From Thalassovita gelatinovora (GTDB taxonomy: Bacteria; Pseudomonadota; Alphaproteobacteria; Rhodobacterales; Rhodobacteraceae), in contig NZ_CYSA01000015.1 in NCBI RefSeq assembly GCF_001458355.1, forward strand, positions 377,001 through 441,000: a DNA stretch of 64,000 nt, read 5' to 3'. Each line of letters starts with the position of its first letter. Position 1 is the stretch's first letter. The translations under genes were made by a program, and so were the position numbers. A model generated the notes under the pieces. That model searched no databases. It saw only the letters and a program-made list of their open reading frames with translations, and had not been told where the DNA came from. Positions 18,136 through 27,489 of the stretch are shown here, piece by piece.

Positions 18136-20811
18136 TCAGCACGGGACCGGGGCTGATTTGCGGCTGTAGAACGTCCAGGTGACCGCCACGCAGGCGACGT
18201 AGAAGATCAAGAAAGCCCAAAGAGCACCGTTCGGGGCGCCGGTCATGCTGATCGATGTTCCATAAGCCTTGGGGATGAAGAACGCGCCATAAGCGGCGAT
18301 CGCCGAGGTAAAGGCGATGATCGCGGCGCTTTCCCGTTCCGCCGTCTTCAGGGTTGCGCCTTCGTCCAGTTGCGGCATCAACCGCGGTATTTCCTGGCGC
18401 ATGATCGAAGGGATCATCTGGAAGGTCGAGGCATTGCCGACCCCGGTCAGCAAAAACAGCGCCATGAAGCAGGCAAAGAAACCCCAGAAATTGCCCCCGC
18501 TCGCCTCGGACGGCAGGAATTGCAGAACACCCCAGACCGCCACGATCATCCCGAGGAAGGTCCAGAAAGTGACGCGCCCGCCGCCGAACTTGTCCGACAC
18601 CCATCCGGTCCCGGCCCGGCTAAGCGCCCCGACCAGCGGACCGAGGAAGGCGAATGACAGCGCGTTGACCTCGGGAAACTGGGTTTTCATCAATAGCGGG
18701 AAGCCAGCCGAGTAGCCAATGAAGCTGCCGAATGTCCCGGTATAGAGAAACGCCATGATCCAGTTGTGCCGACGCGCAAGGATCGTCAGTTGATCGCCCA
18801 GCGATGCCTTGGCCGCGGCGATGTCGTTCATCCCGAACCACGCGAGGAGGGTCGACAACACGATGAACGGAGCCCAGATGAACCCGGCATTCTGCAACCA
18901 CAAACGCGATCCGTCTGCCAGCGTCTGCGCTTCGCCTCCGACCGAACCAAACACACCGGTGACGATGACGATCGGCACAAGGAACTGCATGACCGAAACC
19001 CCGAGATTACCCAGCCCCGCATTCAGCGCCAGCGCGTTGCCTTTGGTTTTCTTCGGGAAGAAATAGGCGATGTTGGCCATGGACGAAGCGAAGTTGCCCC
19101 CACCAAAACCGCACAAAAGGGCCAGAACCAAAAACCAGCTGTAGCTGGTGTTGGGGTTCTGTACCGCGAACCCGATTCCCAATGCGGGCACCAGCAGCGA
19201 TGCGGTCGACAACGTCGTCCACAACCGGCCGCCGAAGATCGGGACCATGAAGCTGTAAAAGATGCGCAGCGTCGCGCCCGAAAGCCCCGGCAGAGAAGCC
19301 AGCCAGAACAATTGGGCGGTAGAATAGTCGAACCCGATGACAGGCAGCTTCGCCACCACGACCGACCACACCATCCAGACCGCGAATGCCAGCAGCAGCG
19401 CAGGGATCGAAATCCACAGGTTGCGCGAAGCGACTATCTGGCCCTGATCGTCCCAAAACTCCGTGTCTTCGGGGTGCCATTCAGCCAGCGTAGTGCCGGG
19501 TTTCGGATGCGGTTCTTGCGGCAGGTCGGACAGTTGCGTTTCTAGGGCCAGCGCCGGGTGACGGGCGCGCTCCATCCGGCGGATTGCAACATGCATCCAC
19601 ACGGTCGAGACGCCGACAAGCAGGAACAACAGCATGAACGGGGCGGTCCAGATACCGGTCTGGTCCAGCAAGATGCCGAAGGCGATTGGCAAGATGAACC
19701 CGCCCAGACCGCCAATCATCCCGACCAGACCGCCGATCGACCCGACATGGTGCGGGTAATAGACCGGAATATGCTTGAACACTGCTGCCTTGCCCAGGCT
19801 CATAGCAAAGCCAAGGACCACCGTCAGCGCCACAAAGACCCCGGCAGACAGGCCAAATTTAAACGTAATCGGACCGTCGATGCCCATGACCGTATAGGCA
19901 GTCTGCGGATAGCTCATGATAAAAAGCAGCACCAGCGACACGATGAAGGTAAAATACATCACCCATCGTGCGCCCATCTTGTCTGACATCCAGCCGCCCA
20001 GCGCCCGAAAGACCGAGCCCGGCAGCGAATACAACCCCGCAAATACGCCTGCGGTGGTCAGTTCCAACCCATAGGCACCGACATAGTAGCGAGGCAGGAA
20101 GCTGGCCAGCGCGACAAACCCACCGAAAACAAAGAAATAATAAGTGGCAAACCGCCAAACCTGAACGTTTTTCAGGGGTTCAAGCTGGTCCTTGATCGAC
20201 ACATGGCCACGCCCCGTACGTTTACGCTCTGCATGTTCGGGATCGGTCTTTGCCAGCAGGAAAAACAGTACCGCCGTGACCGCCAGAACGATCGCATAAA
20301 CCCGCGCCGTACCTTCCCAGCCAAGCGCGACAACAAGGAATGGCGCCCCGAAATTGGTCACCGCCGCGCCCACGTTCCCGGCTCCGAAAATTCCCAAGGC
20401 CGTACCTTGGCGTTCTTGTTCGAACCAGCGTGAAGTATAGGCCACCCCGACGATAAAAGAGCCACCAGCAAGACCAAGGCCAAGCGCGGCAAGCAGGAAG
20501 ACTTCATAGGTTTGAACGCTGGTCAACAACCACACAGCCACCGCAGTGATCAGCATCTGGAGTGGGAACATGATCCGGCCACCAAATTGTTCAGTCCAGA
20601 ACCCAAGGAAAATCCGGCTTATTGACCCGGTCAGGATTGGCGTCGCGACCAGCAGACCAAACTGCGTGTCGCTCAGTCCAAGATCCTGTTTGATCTTGAC
20701 CCCGATAATCGAAAAAATCGTCCATACGGCAAAGCAAACTGTGAAAGCAAAAGTGCTAAGACCCAATGCCCGGTATTGGTCCGTGCGTGAGACGCCTTCG
20801 AGCGTGTGCAT
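18136..20811 (-). CDS. narK: Double-length nitrate/nitrite transporter, NarK1-NarK2 fusion
   Basis: 891 residues, about twice a normal MFS protein. The N-terminal half (about 1-420) starts with AFTVCFAVWTIFSIIGVKIK and has NarK-type glycine-rich signatures (GNVGAAVTNFGAPF, GMIGGLGGFILP). A hydrophilic linker at about 420-455 is followed by a second MFS domain with its own signatures (GFGGGNFASSMANIAYFFP, NAGLGNLG). Fused NarK proteins of this form are known in Paracoccus, where the first half resembles a nitrate/proton symporter and the second a nitrate/nitrite antiporter. It sits in the inner membrane with about 24 helices. GGAGGGA precedes the ATG by 6 bases. It is the first gene of the nar operon. 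Confidence 0.95.
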   Translation of the reverse strand: MHTLEGVSRTDQYRALGLSTFAFTVCFAVWTIFSIIGVKIKQDLGLSDTQFGLLVATPILTGSISRIFLGFWTEQFGGRIMFPLQMLITAVAVWLLTSVQTYEVFLLAALGLGLAGGSFIVGVAYTSRWFEQERQGTALGIFGAGNVGAAVTNFGAPFLVVALGWEGTARVYAIVLAVTAVLFFLLAKTDPEHAERKRTGRGHVSIKDQLEPLKNVQVWRFATYYFFVFGGFVALASFLPRYYVGAYGLELTTAGVFAGLYSLPGSVFRALGGWMSDKMGARWVMYFTFIVSLVLLFIMSYPQTAYTVMGIDGPITFKFGLSAGVFVALTVVLGFAMSLGKAAVFKHIPVYYPHHVGSIGGLVGMIGGLGGFILPIAFGILLDQTGIWTAPFMLLFLLVGVSTVWMHVAIRRMERARHPALALETQLSDLPQEPHPKPGTTLAEWHPEDTEFWDDQGQIVASRNLWISIPALLLAFAVWMVWSVVVAKLPVIGFDYSTAQLFWLASLPGLSGATLRIFYSFMVPIFGGRLWTTLSTASLLVPALGIGFAVQNPNTSYSWFLVLALLCGFGGGNFASSMANIAYFFPKKTKGNALALNAGLGNLGVSVMQFLVPIVIVTGVFGSVGGEAQTLADGSRLWLQNAGFIWAPFIVLSTLLAWFGMNDIAAAKASLGDQLTILARRHNWIMAFLYTGTFGSFIGYSAGFPLLMKTQFPEVNALSFAFLGPLVGALSRAGTGWVSDKFGGGRVTFWTFLGMIVAVWGVLQFLPSEASGGNFWGFFACFMALFLLTGVGNASTFQMIPSIMRQEIPRLMPQLDEGATLKTAERESAAIIAFTSAIAAYGAFFIPKAYGTSISMTGAPNGALWAFLIFYVACVAVTWTFYSRKSAPVPC

Positions 20812-20895
20812 ATCTGTCCCTCCAATCTTCTGGCATTGCGAAACGGACCGCGATGCTCTTGAGGACTGGGATGAAGCTGAGAGGGAAAATCAGAC

Positions 20896-20909
20896 TTGAT
20901 CCAGATCAC
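20896..20909. promoter_or_regulatory. FNR/NarR-type box upstream of narK
   Basis: TTGATCCAGATCAC matches the FNR-family consensus TTGAT-N4-ATCAA except for the last base. Its centre lies about 92 bases upstream of the narK start and about 167 upstream of the regulator gene. A start site near 20861 would place it at about -41.5 for narK. NarR, with the E-xx-SR recognition pattern of FNR, and FNR itself would both be expected to read it. Confidence 0.7.
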
Positions 20910-21009
20910 ATTCTCAAAATAACCTTGTAATATAAATGGCTTGCACAATTTTTTTGTGTCTGGATCGGTTGGAAATCAAGGCTCCGCACAAGGCTTTGCA
21001 ATTTGATTA

Positions 21010-21023
21010 TTGACAAAGATCAA
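21010..21023. promoter_or_regulatory. FNR/NarR-type box upstream of the narR-like gene
   Basis: TTGACAAAGATCAA matches the FNR-family consensus (TTGAY-N4-ATCAA) at all ten defined positions. The centre is about 53 bases before the ATG of the divergent regulator gene and about 205 bases from narK. Around it the region 20930-21069 is AT-rich compared with neighbouring genes. It probably controls the regulator gene (autoregulation or FNR control). Confidence 0.72.
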
Positions 21024-21069
21024 CCAAATACATGACGTTATTCAAACCTGTAGAACTGGTATTTGAGAC

Positions 21070-21768
21070 ATGTCCGAAACGCTTTATCCTGAAGTCAGGA
21101 CGCTGCATCTTTTTTCGAAAATGGCGGATGAGCATTTCGAGTCTCTGATGCGGGGCGCATATGTGCAGAATTTCCCACCTCAGATCGAACTTATCACCGA
21201 AGGCGATCCAAGCGATTTTCTGCATATTATCGTGGCGGGTTCCGTTGAGTTGTTTTCGACCTGGAACCGGCGTGAAACGGCAATGGCGACGATACGCCCG
21301 ATATCGACCTTTATCCTTGCTGCATCGATCAAGGATGCACCTTATCTGATGTCTGCCCGCACCCTGGAAAAAAGCCGCATCGTGCTTATTCCAAGCCAGG
21401 ATGTGCGGTCGGTTTTCGACGAAGATGCGGATTTTGCCCGTGCCATGGTCACCGAACTGGCCCAATGCTATCGCAGCGTCGTCAAGTCCACGAAAGATCT
21501 AAAGCTCCGAACATCGCTTGAGCAATTGGCGAATTACATTCTGCGACAACAGACATGTGCCGGCGGCGGGGCGAAGTTTGAACTACCGATCGAGAAACGA
21601 CGGGTGGCCTCGTTGCTTGGCATGACACCGGAAAATCTGAGCCGCGCATTCAAAGGGCTGCAACCCTATGGGGTGTACGTCAATGGCAATCAGGTCACGA
21701 TCAAGAATCAAAACGACCTGATCGGGTTTGCCAAGCCCAATCCACTGATCGATGATTTCAATACTTAA
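21070..21768 (+). CDS. narR: Crp/Fnr-family regulator, NarR-like (nitrate/nitrite-responsive)
   Basis: 232 residues: a cyclic-nucleotide-binding-like beta-roll at about 10-125, a dimer helix, and a C-terminal helix-turn-helix at about 174-199 (EKRRVASLLGMTPENLSRAF). The recognition helix has E188, S191 and R192, the same E-xx-SR pattern FNR uses to read TTGAT. The only cysteines are C133 and C163, so the N-terminal four-cysteine cluster of oxygen-sensing FNR is absent. Paracoccus NarR, encoded next to narK and lacking the iron-sulfur cluster, has this same layout and activates nar genes with nitrate or nitrite. The gene is divergent from narK with two FNR-type boxes between. A DNR/NnrR-type nitric-oxide sensor is the alternative. 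Confidence 0.82.
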   Translation: MSETLYPEVRTLHLFSKMADEHFESLMRGAYVQNFPPQIELITEGDPSDFLHIIVAGSVELFSTWNRRETAMATIRPISTFILAASIKDAPYLMSARTLEKSRIVLIPSQDVRSVFDEDADFARAMVTELAQCYRSVVKSTKDLKLRTSLEQLANYILRQQTCAGGGAKFELPIEKRRVASLLGMTPENLSRAFKGLQPYGVYVNGNQVTIKNQNDLIGFAKPNPLIDDFNT

Positions 21769-21783
21769 CCATGTAAAGTACGG

Positions 21784-22557
21784 TTACAGATCTGCGGACA
21801 GCACATAATCCGCCTCTGGGGGCAGGGTGATTTCGTCGGCACGATAGTAGCCACATGCCGATAGCGCCTGACGCAGATCGGGACGCTCCCCCAAAAACAG
21901 CCAAACGATGGGAAATGATTTTATCCCCGAGGTGCCCTCTGGCTCTGATCCGGTGGCGACGCCATTTAACATCGGGGCATTGCTGGAATCCCCGACGTTA
22001 AGCACGTTGAACCACGTCGAACGGCGAAACTTGACCTCTTGCATGAGGCAATACAGCTTGCCCATGTGGACAAACCCGGTGCCTTCAGACACCAGCCGCG
22101 ACGGCAAAGACAAGGCAGGGCGCGGAAAGCGTTCCACCATCTTGAAGATGATACCGCCAGTGGCCTGTTGCATCCTAACCAGCGCCCGGTAATAGATGCC
22201 GGTCTCCGGATCAGGCCGGAACAACATGTGGTAATAGCCCATCGAAATATTCACCGGCCCTTCGCCTGCATAGATCCGGTTCTGGATTTCTCGAAAGGGG
22301 TCCACCGTTTCGTGTAACTGCGGAGGACGCAGGCGGACCAGTTCCCGAAAACTGGTATGGGACATCATGATTTCGTATTCTTCTACGCCGAAATAATCGC
22401 AAATCCGCCGCAAGGTGTTCAGCGTCGGTTCGGCATCGCCGTTCAAATAGCGATGAAACTGCGTGCGATTGATCTTGGCCGCTTTGCAGATTGCCGAGAT
22501 GGATTTTCCGTACCCGGCCAAAAGCCGCAGATTCGCGGAAAGATCAGTGCGCTTCAT
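21784..22557 (-). CDS. XRE-family helix-turn-helix regulator with C-terminal sensory domain
   Basis: With the start at 22557 the protein has 257 residues. This ATG has GGAGG 6 bases before it, so the longer frame starting at 22632 is rejected. An N-terminal XRE helix-turn-helix spans about residues 6-60 (AICKAAKINRTQFHRYLNGD, then TLRRICDYFGVEE). The remaining 190 residues are of mixed alpha/beta character with no motif I recognise. They probably bind a ligand. The gene points away from the amidohydrolase/ABC-transporter operon, so it likely controls that operon. It ends 15 bases from the stop of the narR-like gene. Confidence 0.8.
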   Translation of the reverse strand: MKRTDLSANLRLLAGYGKSISAICKAAKINRTQFHRYLNGDAEPTLNTLRRICDYFGVEEYEIMMSHTSFRELVRLRPPQLHETVDPFREIQNRIYAGEGPVNISMGYYHMLFRPDPETGIYYRALVRMQQATGGIIFKMVERFPRPALSLPSRLVSEGTGFVHMGKLYCLMQEVKFRRSTWFNVLNVGDSSNAPMLNGVATGSEPEGTSGIKSFPIVWLFLGERPDLRQALSACGYYRADEITLPPEADYVLSADL

Positions 22558-22916
22558 GTCATTCCTCCGGGCGTATTTCACAGCGTTAGCCGACGCAAAG
22601 CATGCCACGGTTTGCCCCAATGAGACATTCATAAAACGCGAATCTGTCGCTAATTGTCCAGAGAATAGGTGCAGTCACGACACTTTTGGCGTCAATGGAT
22701 TATTGCCGCAATGGGGTTGCGGTGTAATGCTCAATTTCAAGAACAGACCACCAGGGTTGCAAGACTCCTCTTGGCCGCAACAGAAGACATCGGGGTTTAC
22801 CCGGGCACGTTGCTGTTGAGGACGTCTTTAGGGAACAATCTATCGCCTTTGATTGTCGGCATCGATTTTGCCGGCCCTAAAGCTGTGGGGTTTGCGCCCA
22901 GTAAACGGAAAGCAAG
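22558..22916. promoter_or_regulatory. Divergent promoter region with CCGCAA/TTGCGG half-sites
   Basis: A 359-base gap between the XRE-type regulator and the amidohydrolase gene. No coding frame with a ribosome-binding site is seen. It holds an exact inverted repeat, CCGCAA (22706-22711) N5 TTGCGG (22717-22722). Another CCGCAA lies at 22775-22780, and TTGCAA at 22757-22762. The recurrence of the half-site makes this the best candidate operator for the regulator. No promoter hexamers are convincing. Confidence 0.4.
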
Positions 22917-24608
22917 ATGACGAAACATGCCGATCTGATAATCAAGAATGCCACAGTCTACAGCGGTACCCAAGATGCCCCCAACGCCAGTTGGGTCGCG
23001 TTGAGGGGTTGCGATATCATGGCGATTGGCACCGGGCCAGTCGATCATATGGTCGGGCAAACCACGCGGGTTGTGGATGCGCAGGATCAAACTGTGTTGC
23101 CCGGTCTTAATGATGCCCATTTGCATTTGTTCGCAGGCGGTTTGGGTCTGACCGAACTGTCTCTGCGTGGGGTTCGGGGGCGCAGCGGCTTGCAGGCGGC
23201 GATTGACAGCCATCGCGCCGCCAATCCAGAGCTTGTCTTTCTGGCAGCACATTCATGTGCATATGAAATCCTTGAGACGGGCGAACAGCTAGAACGCACG
23301 GTGCTGGATGAACTGTGCCCTGATCTGCCGGTGCTGATAATGTCCGAAGATTTCCACACCAGTTGGTGCAACAGCAAGGCCATCGCGCTGGCCGGGATTG
23401 AGCGCGGCGCAGAGCTGCCCCATGGGTCAAGCGTGAAGGTCGATGAGGCCGGAGAAGCGACCGGCGTGTTGCTGGAATTAAATGCGATTGAATTGGTCCG
23501 AGGCAAGAACCCACGAAGCGCACGCCACGCAGAAGCCAGCCAGCGACCGCTGGAGGTTGGCCAATATACCAAAGAAGAACGCCAGACCGACAAAGAAGTC
23601 TTGTGGGCCGCTCTGATCCATTGTGCAGAACAAGGTCTGACGGCAGTGCAGAACATGGATGGCAGTCTGTATCAGCTGGAATTGCTGGCAGAGCTGGATC
23701 AGGACCGTGGCCTGCCGGTGCGGGTGCGTATGCCATTCCAGATATCCAAGGGGATGAGGAAAGAGGACCTGGCCCATGCCGTGCACTGGCGTCGCCGATT
23801 CAACAGCGAAATGCTGCGTTGCGATTTCATCAAGATTTTCGCCGATGGGGTGATCGAATCCGGCACTGCAAATTTGCTGGCCGAGTATTGCAACATACCG
23901 GGCCAAAGCGGGCATCCGATCTATGAGGATCAAGAACTGAATTCACTGATTCAAGAGGCCGACAGACTAGGTTTTCAGATCGCAGTACATTGCGTCGGCG
24001 ATGGGGCGGTGCATCAGGTACTGAACGCCTTTGACGGGGCGCAAAAGGCCAATGGTTGGCGCGAAGCGCGGCACCGGATTGAACATATCGAGATGATTGA
24101 TGCCGCAGACATCGCGCGTTTTCCGAAGCTTGGTGTGGTCGCGTCGATGCAACCGACCCACGTTCCCGAGGCGGGTGAAGGCTATCTTGAATTTCTCGGT
24201 CCGTCTCGCGGCGATCTGGCATTTCCTATGCGCCAGCTGTGCGCCGTGAATGCGGCCTATGTTCTGTCTACCGATTGGCCGGTTGCGCCTTTGTCACCCC
24301 TAATCACCTTGGAAGCCGCGATGACGCGGACAGAGTGGCCAGGTGCCGGTATTGACCACCGACTGGGCTGGGCCGAAGCATTGGCCGGGATCACATATAA
24401 CGCCGCATGGGTGGCGTTCGAAGAAACCCTTCGCGGTCGAATTGCCCCTGGCCTGCGGGGGGATCTGACCATTGTGTCAGGAAATCCGGCAGACCTGTTC
24501 AAGGGTGAAACGTCCGAAGTGTTGCTGGCCATCTGCAATGGGCGCGTCACGTATGACAGCTTTGGCGGCGACGCACAGCTGCGCGCTGTCCAGAACGAAC
24601 AGACATAG
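22917..24608 (+). CDS. Amidohydrolase family protein (YtcJ-like, metal-dependent)
   Basis: 563 residues. The N-terminal beta-sandwich is followed by the metal-binding H68 and H70 in LPGLNDAHLHLF, and by later histidines in AVHCVGDGAVHQVL and RIEHIEM, in the order of the amidohydrolase 3 (YtcJ) group. A C-terminal LRGRIAPGLRGDLTIVSGNP closes the beta-sandwich. These enzymes hydrolyse amide or imine bonds and act in the cytoplasm; there is no signal peptide. The natural substrate cannot be told from sequence. It is followed 16 bases later by a polyamine-type ABC importer, so the imported compound is probably its substrate or a precursor. Confidence 0.88.
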   Translation: MTKHADLIIKNATVYSGTQDAPNASWVALRGCDIMAIGTGPVDHMVGQTTRVVDAQDQTVLPGLNDAHLHLFAGGLGLTELSLRGVRGRSGLQAAIDSHRAANPELVFLAAHSCAYEILETGEQLERTVLDELCPDLPVLIMSEDFHTSWCNSKAIALAGIERGAELPHGSSVKVDEAGEATGVLLELNAIELVRGKNPRSARHAEASQRPLEVGQYTKEERQTDKEVLWAALIHCAEQGLTAVQNMDGSLYQLELLAELDQDRGLPVRVRMPFQISKGMRKEDLAHAVHWRRRFNSEMLRCDFIKIFADGVIESGTANLLAEYCNIPGQSGHPIYEDQELNSLIQEADRLGFQIAVHCVGDGAVHQVLNAFDGAQKANGWREARHRIEHIEMIDAADIARFPKLGVVASMQPTHVPEAGEGYLEFLGPSRGDLAFPMRQLCAVNAAYVLSTDWPVAPLSPLITLEAAMTRTEWPGAGIDHRLGWAEALAGITYNAAWVAFEETLRGRIAPGLRGDLTIVSGNPADLFKGETSEVLLAICNGRVTYDSFGGDAQLRAVQNEQT

Positions 24609-24624
24609 ATCACGAGACAAGACA

Positions 24625-25767
24625 ATGGCTCTGCTGAACGATACATCTACCCAGTTTTCCCCGTGGACCGACCGGTCGGCAACGCCGCTGATCCGTTTTG
24701 ACGGAGTGACCAAACGGTTCGGGGATTTCACAGCAATCGACAATCTGAACCTTGATATCTACCCGCAGGAATTCTTTGCACTGCTCGGCCCATCGGGTTG
24801 TGGCAAGACGACCATGATGCGTATGCTGGCCGGATTTGAAACCGCCACAGAAGGTGAAATCTGGCTCAATGGGGCGCAAATTGGCGATGTGCCGCCAAAC
24901 AAACGCCCCGTTAACATGATGTTTCAAAGCTATGCTTTGTTCCCTCATCTCAAAGTCTGGGACAACATCGCTTTTGGTCTGCGCCGTCAGGGCCTGCCAA
25001 AAAATCAGATCGGTCCTCGGGTCGAAGAGATGCTGCGCCTCACCCGGCTAGAAAAATTCGCCAGCCGCCGTCCCGATCAAATTTCCGGGGGACAGCGCCA
25101 AAGGGTGGCCCTTGCCCGGGCGTTGGCCAAAGCTCCGAAGCTCCTGCTGCTGGACGAACCGCTGGCGGCTTTGGATAAAAAACTGAGACAAGATACCCAG
25201 TTCGAACTGATGGATATCCAGGAACGCACTGGGACCACTTTTGTGATCGTGACCCATGACCAAGAAGAGGCGATGACCGTTGCCAGCCGCATTGCTGTGA
25301 TGGATCACGGCAAATTGGTTCAAGTAGACACGCCGGACCGGATCTATGAAGCGCCCTTATCCACCTATGTTGCGGATTTCATCGGTGATGTGAACCTAGT
25401 CGAGGGCACCGTCACCGCAATCGACGGAGAATCCTGCACCGTGGCATTTGCCGAAGGTCAGCCAGCGCTGAACGTCATATCCGAAACAAGGGTAGAAATG
25501 GGCCAACGTGTCTTTTTGGCGCTTCGACCGGAAAAAGTTTGCGTGGGCGCAACAGCAGAAAAGAACACCCAAAATGCACTGACTGGTACGGTGACCGACA
25601 TTGCCTATACCGGCAATGTGTCAACCTTTCACGTCACATTGGCGTCTGGGCATGTGATCAAGGCGCAGGCCTCCAATGGGCGCCGCCTGTCGCGGCGCAC
25701 GATCAACTGGAATGACCGCATCGTCCTGAGCTGGACGGATACGGCCGGCGTTCTGTTAAAGAAATGA
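24625..25767 (+). CDS. ABC transporter ATP-binding protein (PotA-like, polyamine/opine class)
   Basis: With the start at 24625 it has 380 residues. The frame is open further upstream, but that part overlaps the amidohydrolase gene and lacks family similarity. Walker A is GPSGCGKTT at 55-63, followed by a Q-loop in MMFQSYALFPH, signature ISGGQRQRV, Walker B LLLLDEPLAALD and H-loop VTHDQEEA. A C-terminal TOBE-type domain (LALRPEKV) is present, as in PotA. It powers import through the two permeases encoded next. Sequence class suggests polyamines, an amino-acid derivative or a similar cationic compound. Confidence 0.93.
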   Translation: MALLNDTSTQFSPWTDRSATPLIRFDGVTKRFGDFTAIDNLNLDIYPQEFFALLGPSGCGKTTMMRMLAGFETATEGEIWLNGAQIGDVPPNKRPVNMMFQSYALFPHLKVWDNIAFGLRRQGLPKNQIGPRVEEMLRLTRLEKFASRRPDQISGGQRQRVALARALAKAPKLLLLDEPLAALDKKLRQDTQFELMDIQERTGTTFVIVTHDQEEAMTVASRIAVMDHGKLVQVDTPDRIYEAPLSTYVADFIGDVNLVEGTVTAIDGESCTVAFAEGQPALNVISETRVEMGQRVFLALRPEKVCVGATAEKNTQNALTGTVTDIAYTGNVSTFHVTLASGHVIKAQASNGRRLSRRTINWNDRIVLSWTDTAGVLLKK

Positions 25768-25777
25768 GGGGGATGTT

Positions 25778-26680
25778 GTGAACAAGCGTCGAGCCATCCT
25801 GATTTTCATCCCCTTCGCGTGGTTGCTGATTTTCTTTGCCGTGCCGCTGTTCATGGCGTTCAAAATTTCTTTGTCCCATTCTGTTACCGCGATACCTCCC
25901 TATGCTCCGACTTTTGGCCTGTCAGAGGGTTGGGCCGGGTTTAAGGATGCGCTTTCCCGGCTGACGCTGGATAACTACCGGTTCCTGATCTCGGACAGCC
26001 TGTATCTAAAGGCCTACCTGTCCAGCGTGGGCGTGGCGCTGAAAGCCACGATTTTGACGCTGCTGGTGGGATATCCCATGGCCTATGGCATGGCCCGTGC
26101 CACACCACAGACCCGGATGGTGTTGTTGTTTTTAGTGATCTTGCCGTTCTGGACCTCCTTTCTTGTGCGCATCTATTCGTGGATCGGGATCTTGTCGAAT
26201 GAAGGCATGCTAAACCAACTGTTTATGTTCTTGGGACTGACAGACGGGCCGATCAAGATGCTGAACACACCGTTCGCGATCTATATCGGCATCATCTATG
26301 CCTATCTGCCATTCATGGTGCTGCCGCTCTATGCGACGTTGGAAAAGATGGATCTATCGCTGAATGAGGCGGCGATGGATTTGGGATGCTCACGGCCCAA
26401 AGCATTTTGGTTGGTCACTGTGCCGCTCTCGCTGCCGGGGATCGTGGCAGGGTGCTTTTTGGTATTTATCCCGGCGATCGGAGAATTCGTGATCCCGACA
26501 CTGCTGGGCGGTTCATCCAAGTTGATGATCGGCAAGGTCTTGTTCGAAGAGTTCTTTTCAAACCGTGATTGGCCTTTGGCTGCGGCTGTGGCGGTCGTGT
26601 TGCTGCTGTTGCTGGTGGTGCCAATCGTGTTGTTCCAACGGAGCCAGGAATTTGAACAAAACAAGGAGCTGCAACGATGA
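25778..26680 (+). CDS. ABC transporter permease (PotB-like)
   Basis: 300 residues starting at a GTG with GAGGGGG just upstream. Six membrane helices are visible, starting with IFIPFAWLLIFFAVPLFMAF. The cytoplasmic EAA loop that contacts the ATPase reads LNEAAMDLGCSRPKAFWLVT. This is the first of the two inner-membrane permeases of a polyamine-type importer. It overlaps the second permease gene by 4 bases. Confidence 0.93.
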   Translation: MNKRRAILIFIPFAWLLIFFAVPLFMAFKISLSHSVTAIPPYAPTFGLSEGWAGFKDALSRLTLDNYRFLISDSLYLKAYLSSVGVALKATILTLLVGYPMAYGMARATPQTRMVLLFLVILPFWTSFLVRIYSWIGILSNEGMLNQLFMFLGLTDGPIKMLNTPFAIYIGIIYAYLPFMVLPLYATLEKMDLSLNEAAMDLGCSRPKAFWLVTVPLSLPGIVAGCFLVFIPAIGEFVIPTLLGGSSKLMIGKVLFEEFFSNRDWPLAAAVAVVLLLLLVVPIVLFQRSQEFEQNKELQR

Positions 26681-27489
26681 ACACGCAGATGTCTTGGGTC
26701 AATAAGCTTTCTGTCACCCTGGGGTTCATGTTCTTGTATGTTCCGATGGTGATCGTCGTCATCTACAGCTTCAACAAGTCCAAGCTGGTCACGATCTGGG
26801 GAGGTTGGTCGATCAAATGGTACGGCGAACTGGCCCGCAACGAAGCGTTCCTTAGCTCCGCGATCATCTCATTCAAGATTGCATTGGTTGTGGCGACACT
26901 GGCGGTGATCCTTGGCGCTATGGCCGCTTTTGTATTGGTCCGCGCCGGGCGATTTTGGGGCCGAACCCTGTTTTCAGCGCTGATCTATGCGCCGCTGGTA
27001 ATGCCGCCGGTAATCACGGGTCTGTCGATGTTGCTGCTGTTCATCGGGGTCAACTTGGATCGCGGTATGAATACGATCATTATCGCGCAAACCACACTTG
27101 CAATCAGCTTTGTCGCTGTGGTGATCGCGTCGCGCCTGCTGTCGTATGATCAAGCCTTGGACGAAGCAGCGCTGGATCTGGGGGCCACCCATTTCGAAAC
27201 CTTCCGCTTGGTGACGTTGCCGATCATTGCACCTGCGGTGATTTCGGGCTGGCTGTTGGCGTTTTCCATGTCGCTGGACGATTTGGTCATCGCCTCGTTC
27301 ACCTCTGGGCCGAATGCCACAACGCTGCCGCTGCGCCTATATTCGACGGTTCGTTCTGGCGTGTCGCCGCAAATTAACGCGCTATCGACCATCGTGATCG
27401 CCATTGTCAGCCTCGGCATGCTGTCAGCTTGGCTGATCACCGTTCGATCGCATCGGCGAATGCAAGCCAACGAAGGGATAGCTGATTAA
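26677..27489 (+). CDS. ABC transporter permease (PotC-like)
   Basis: 270 residues, six membrane helices and the EAA loop LDEAALDLGATHFETFRLVT, the second permease of the polyamine-type importer. The N-terminal segment (LGFMFLYVPMVIVVIYSFN) matches the PotC opening. It overlaps the PotB-like gene by 4 bases (ATGA). After it, 280 bases without a clear gene precede the binding-protein gene. Confidence 0.93.
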   Translation: MNTQMSWVNKLSVTLGFMFLYVPMVIVVIYSFNKSKLVTIWGGWSIKWYGELARNEAFLSSAIISFKIALVVATLAVILGAMAAFVLVRAGRFWGRTLFSALIYAPLVMPPVITGLSMLLLFIGVNLDRGMNTIIIAQTTLAISFVAVVIASRLLSYDQALDEAALDLGATHFETFRLVTLPIIAPAVISGWLLAFSMSLDDLVIASFTSGPNATTLPLRLYSTVRSGVSPQINALSTIVIAIVSLGMLSAWLITVRSHRRMQANEGIAD

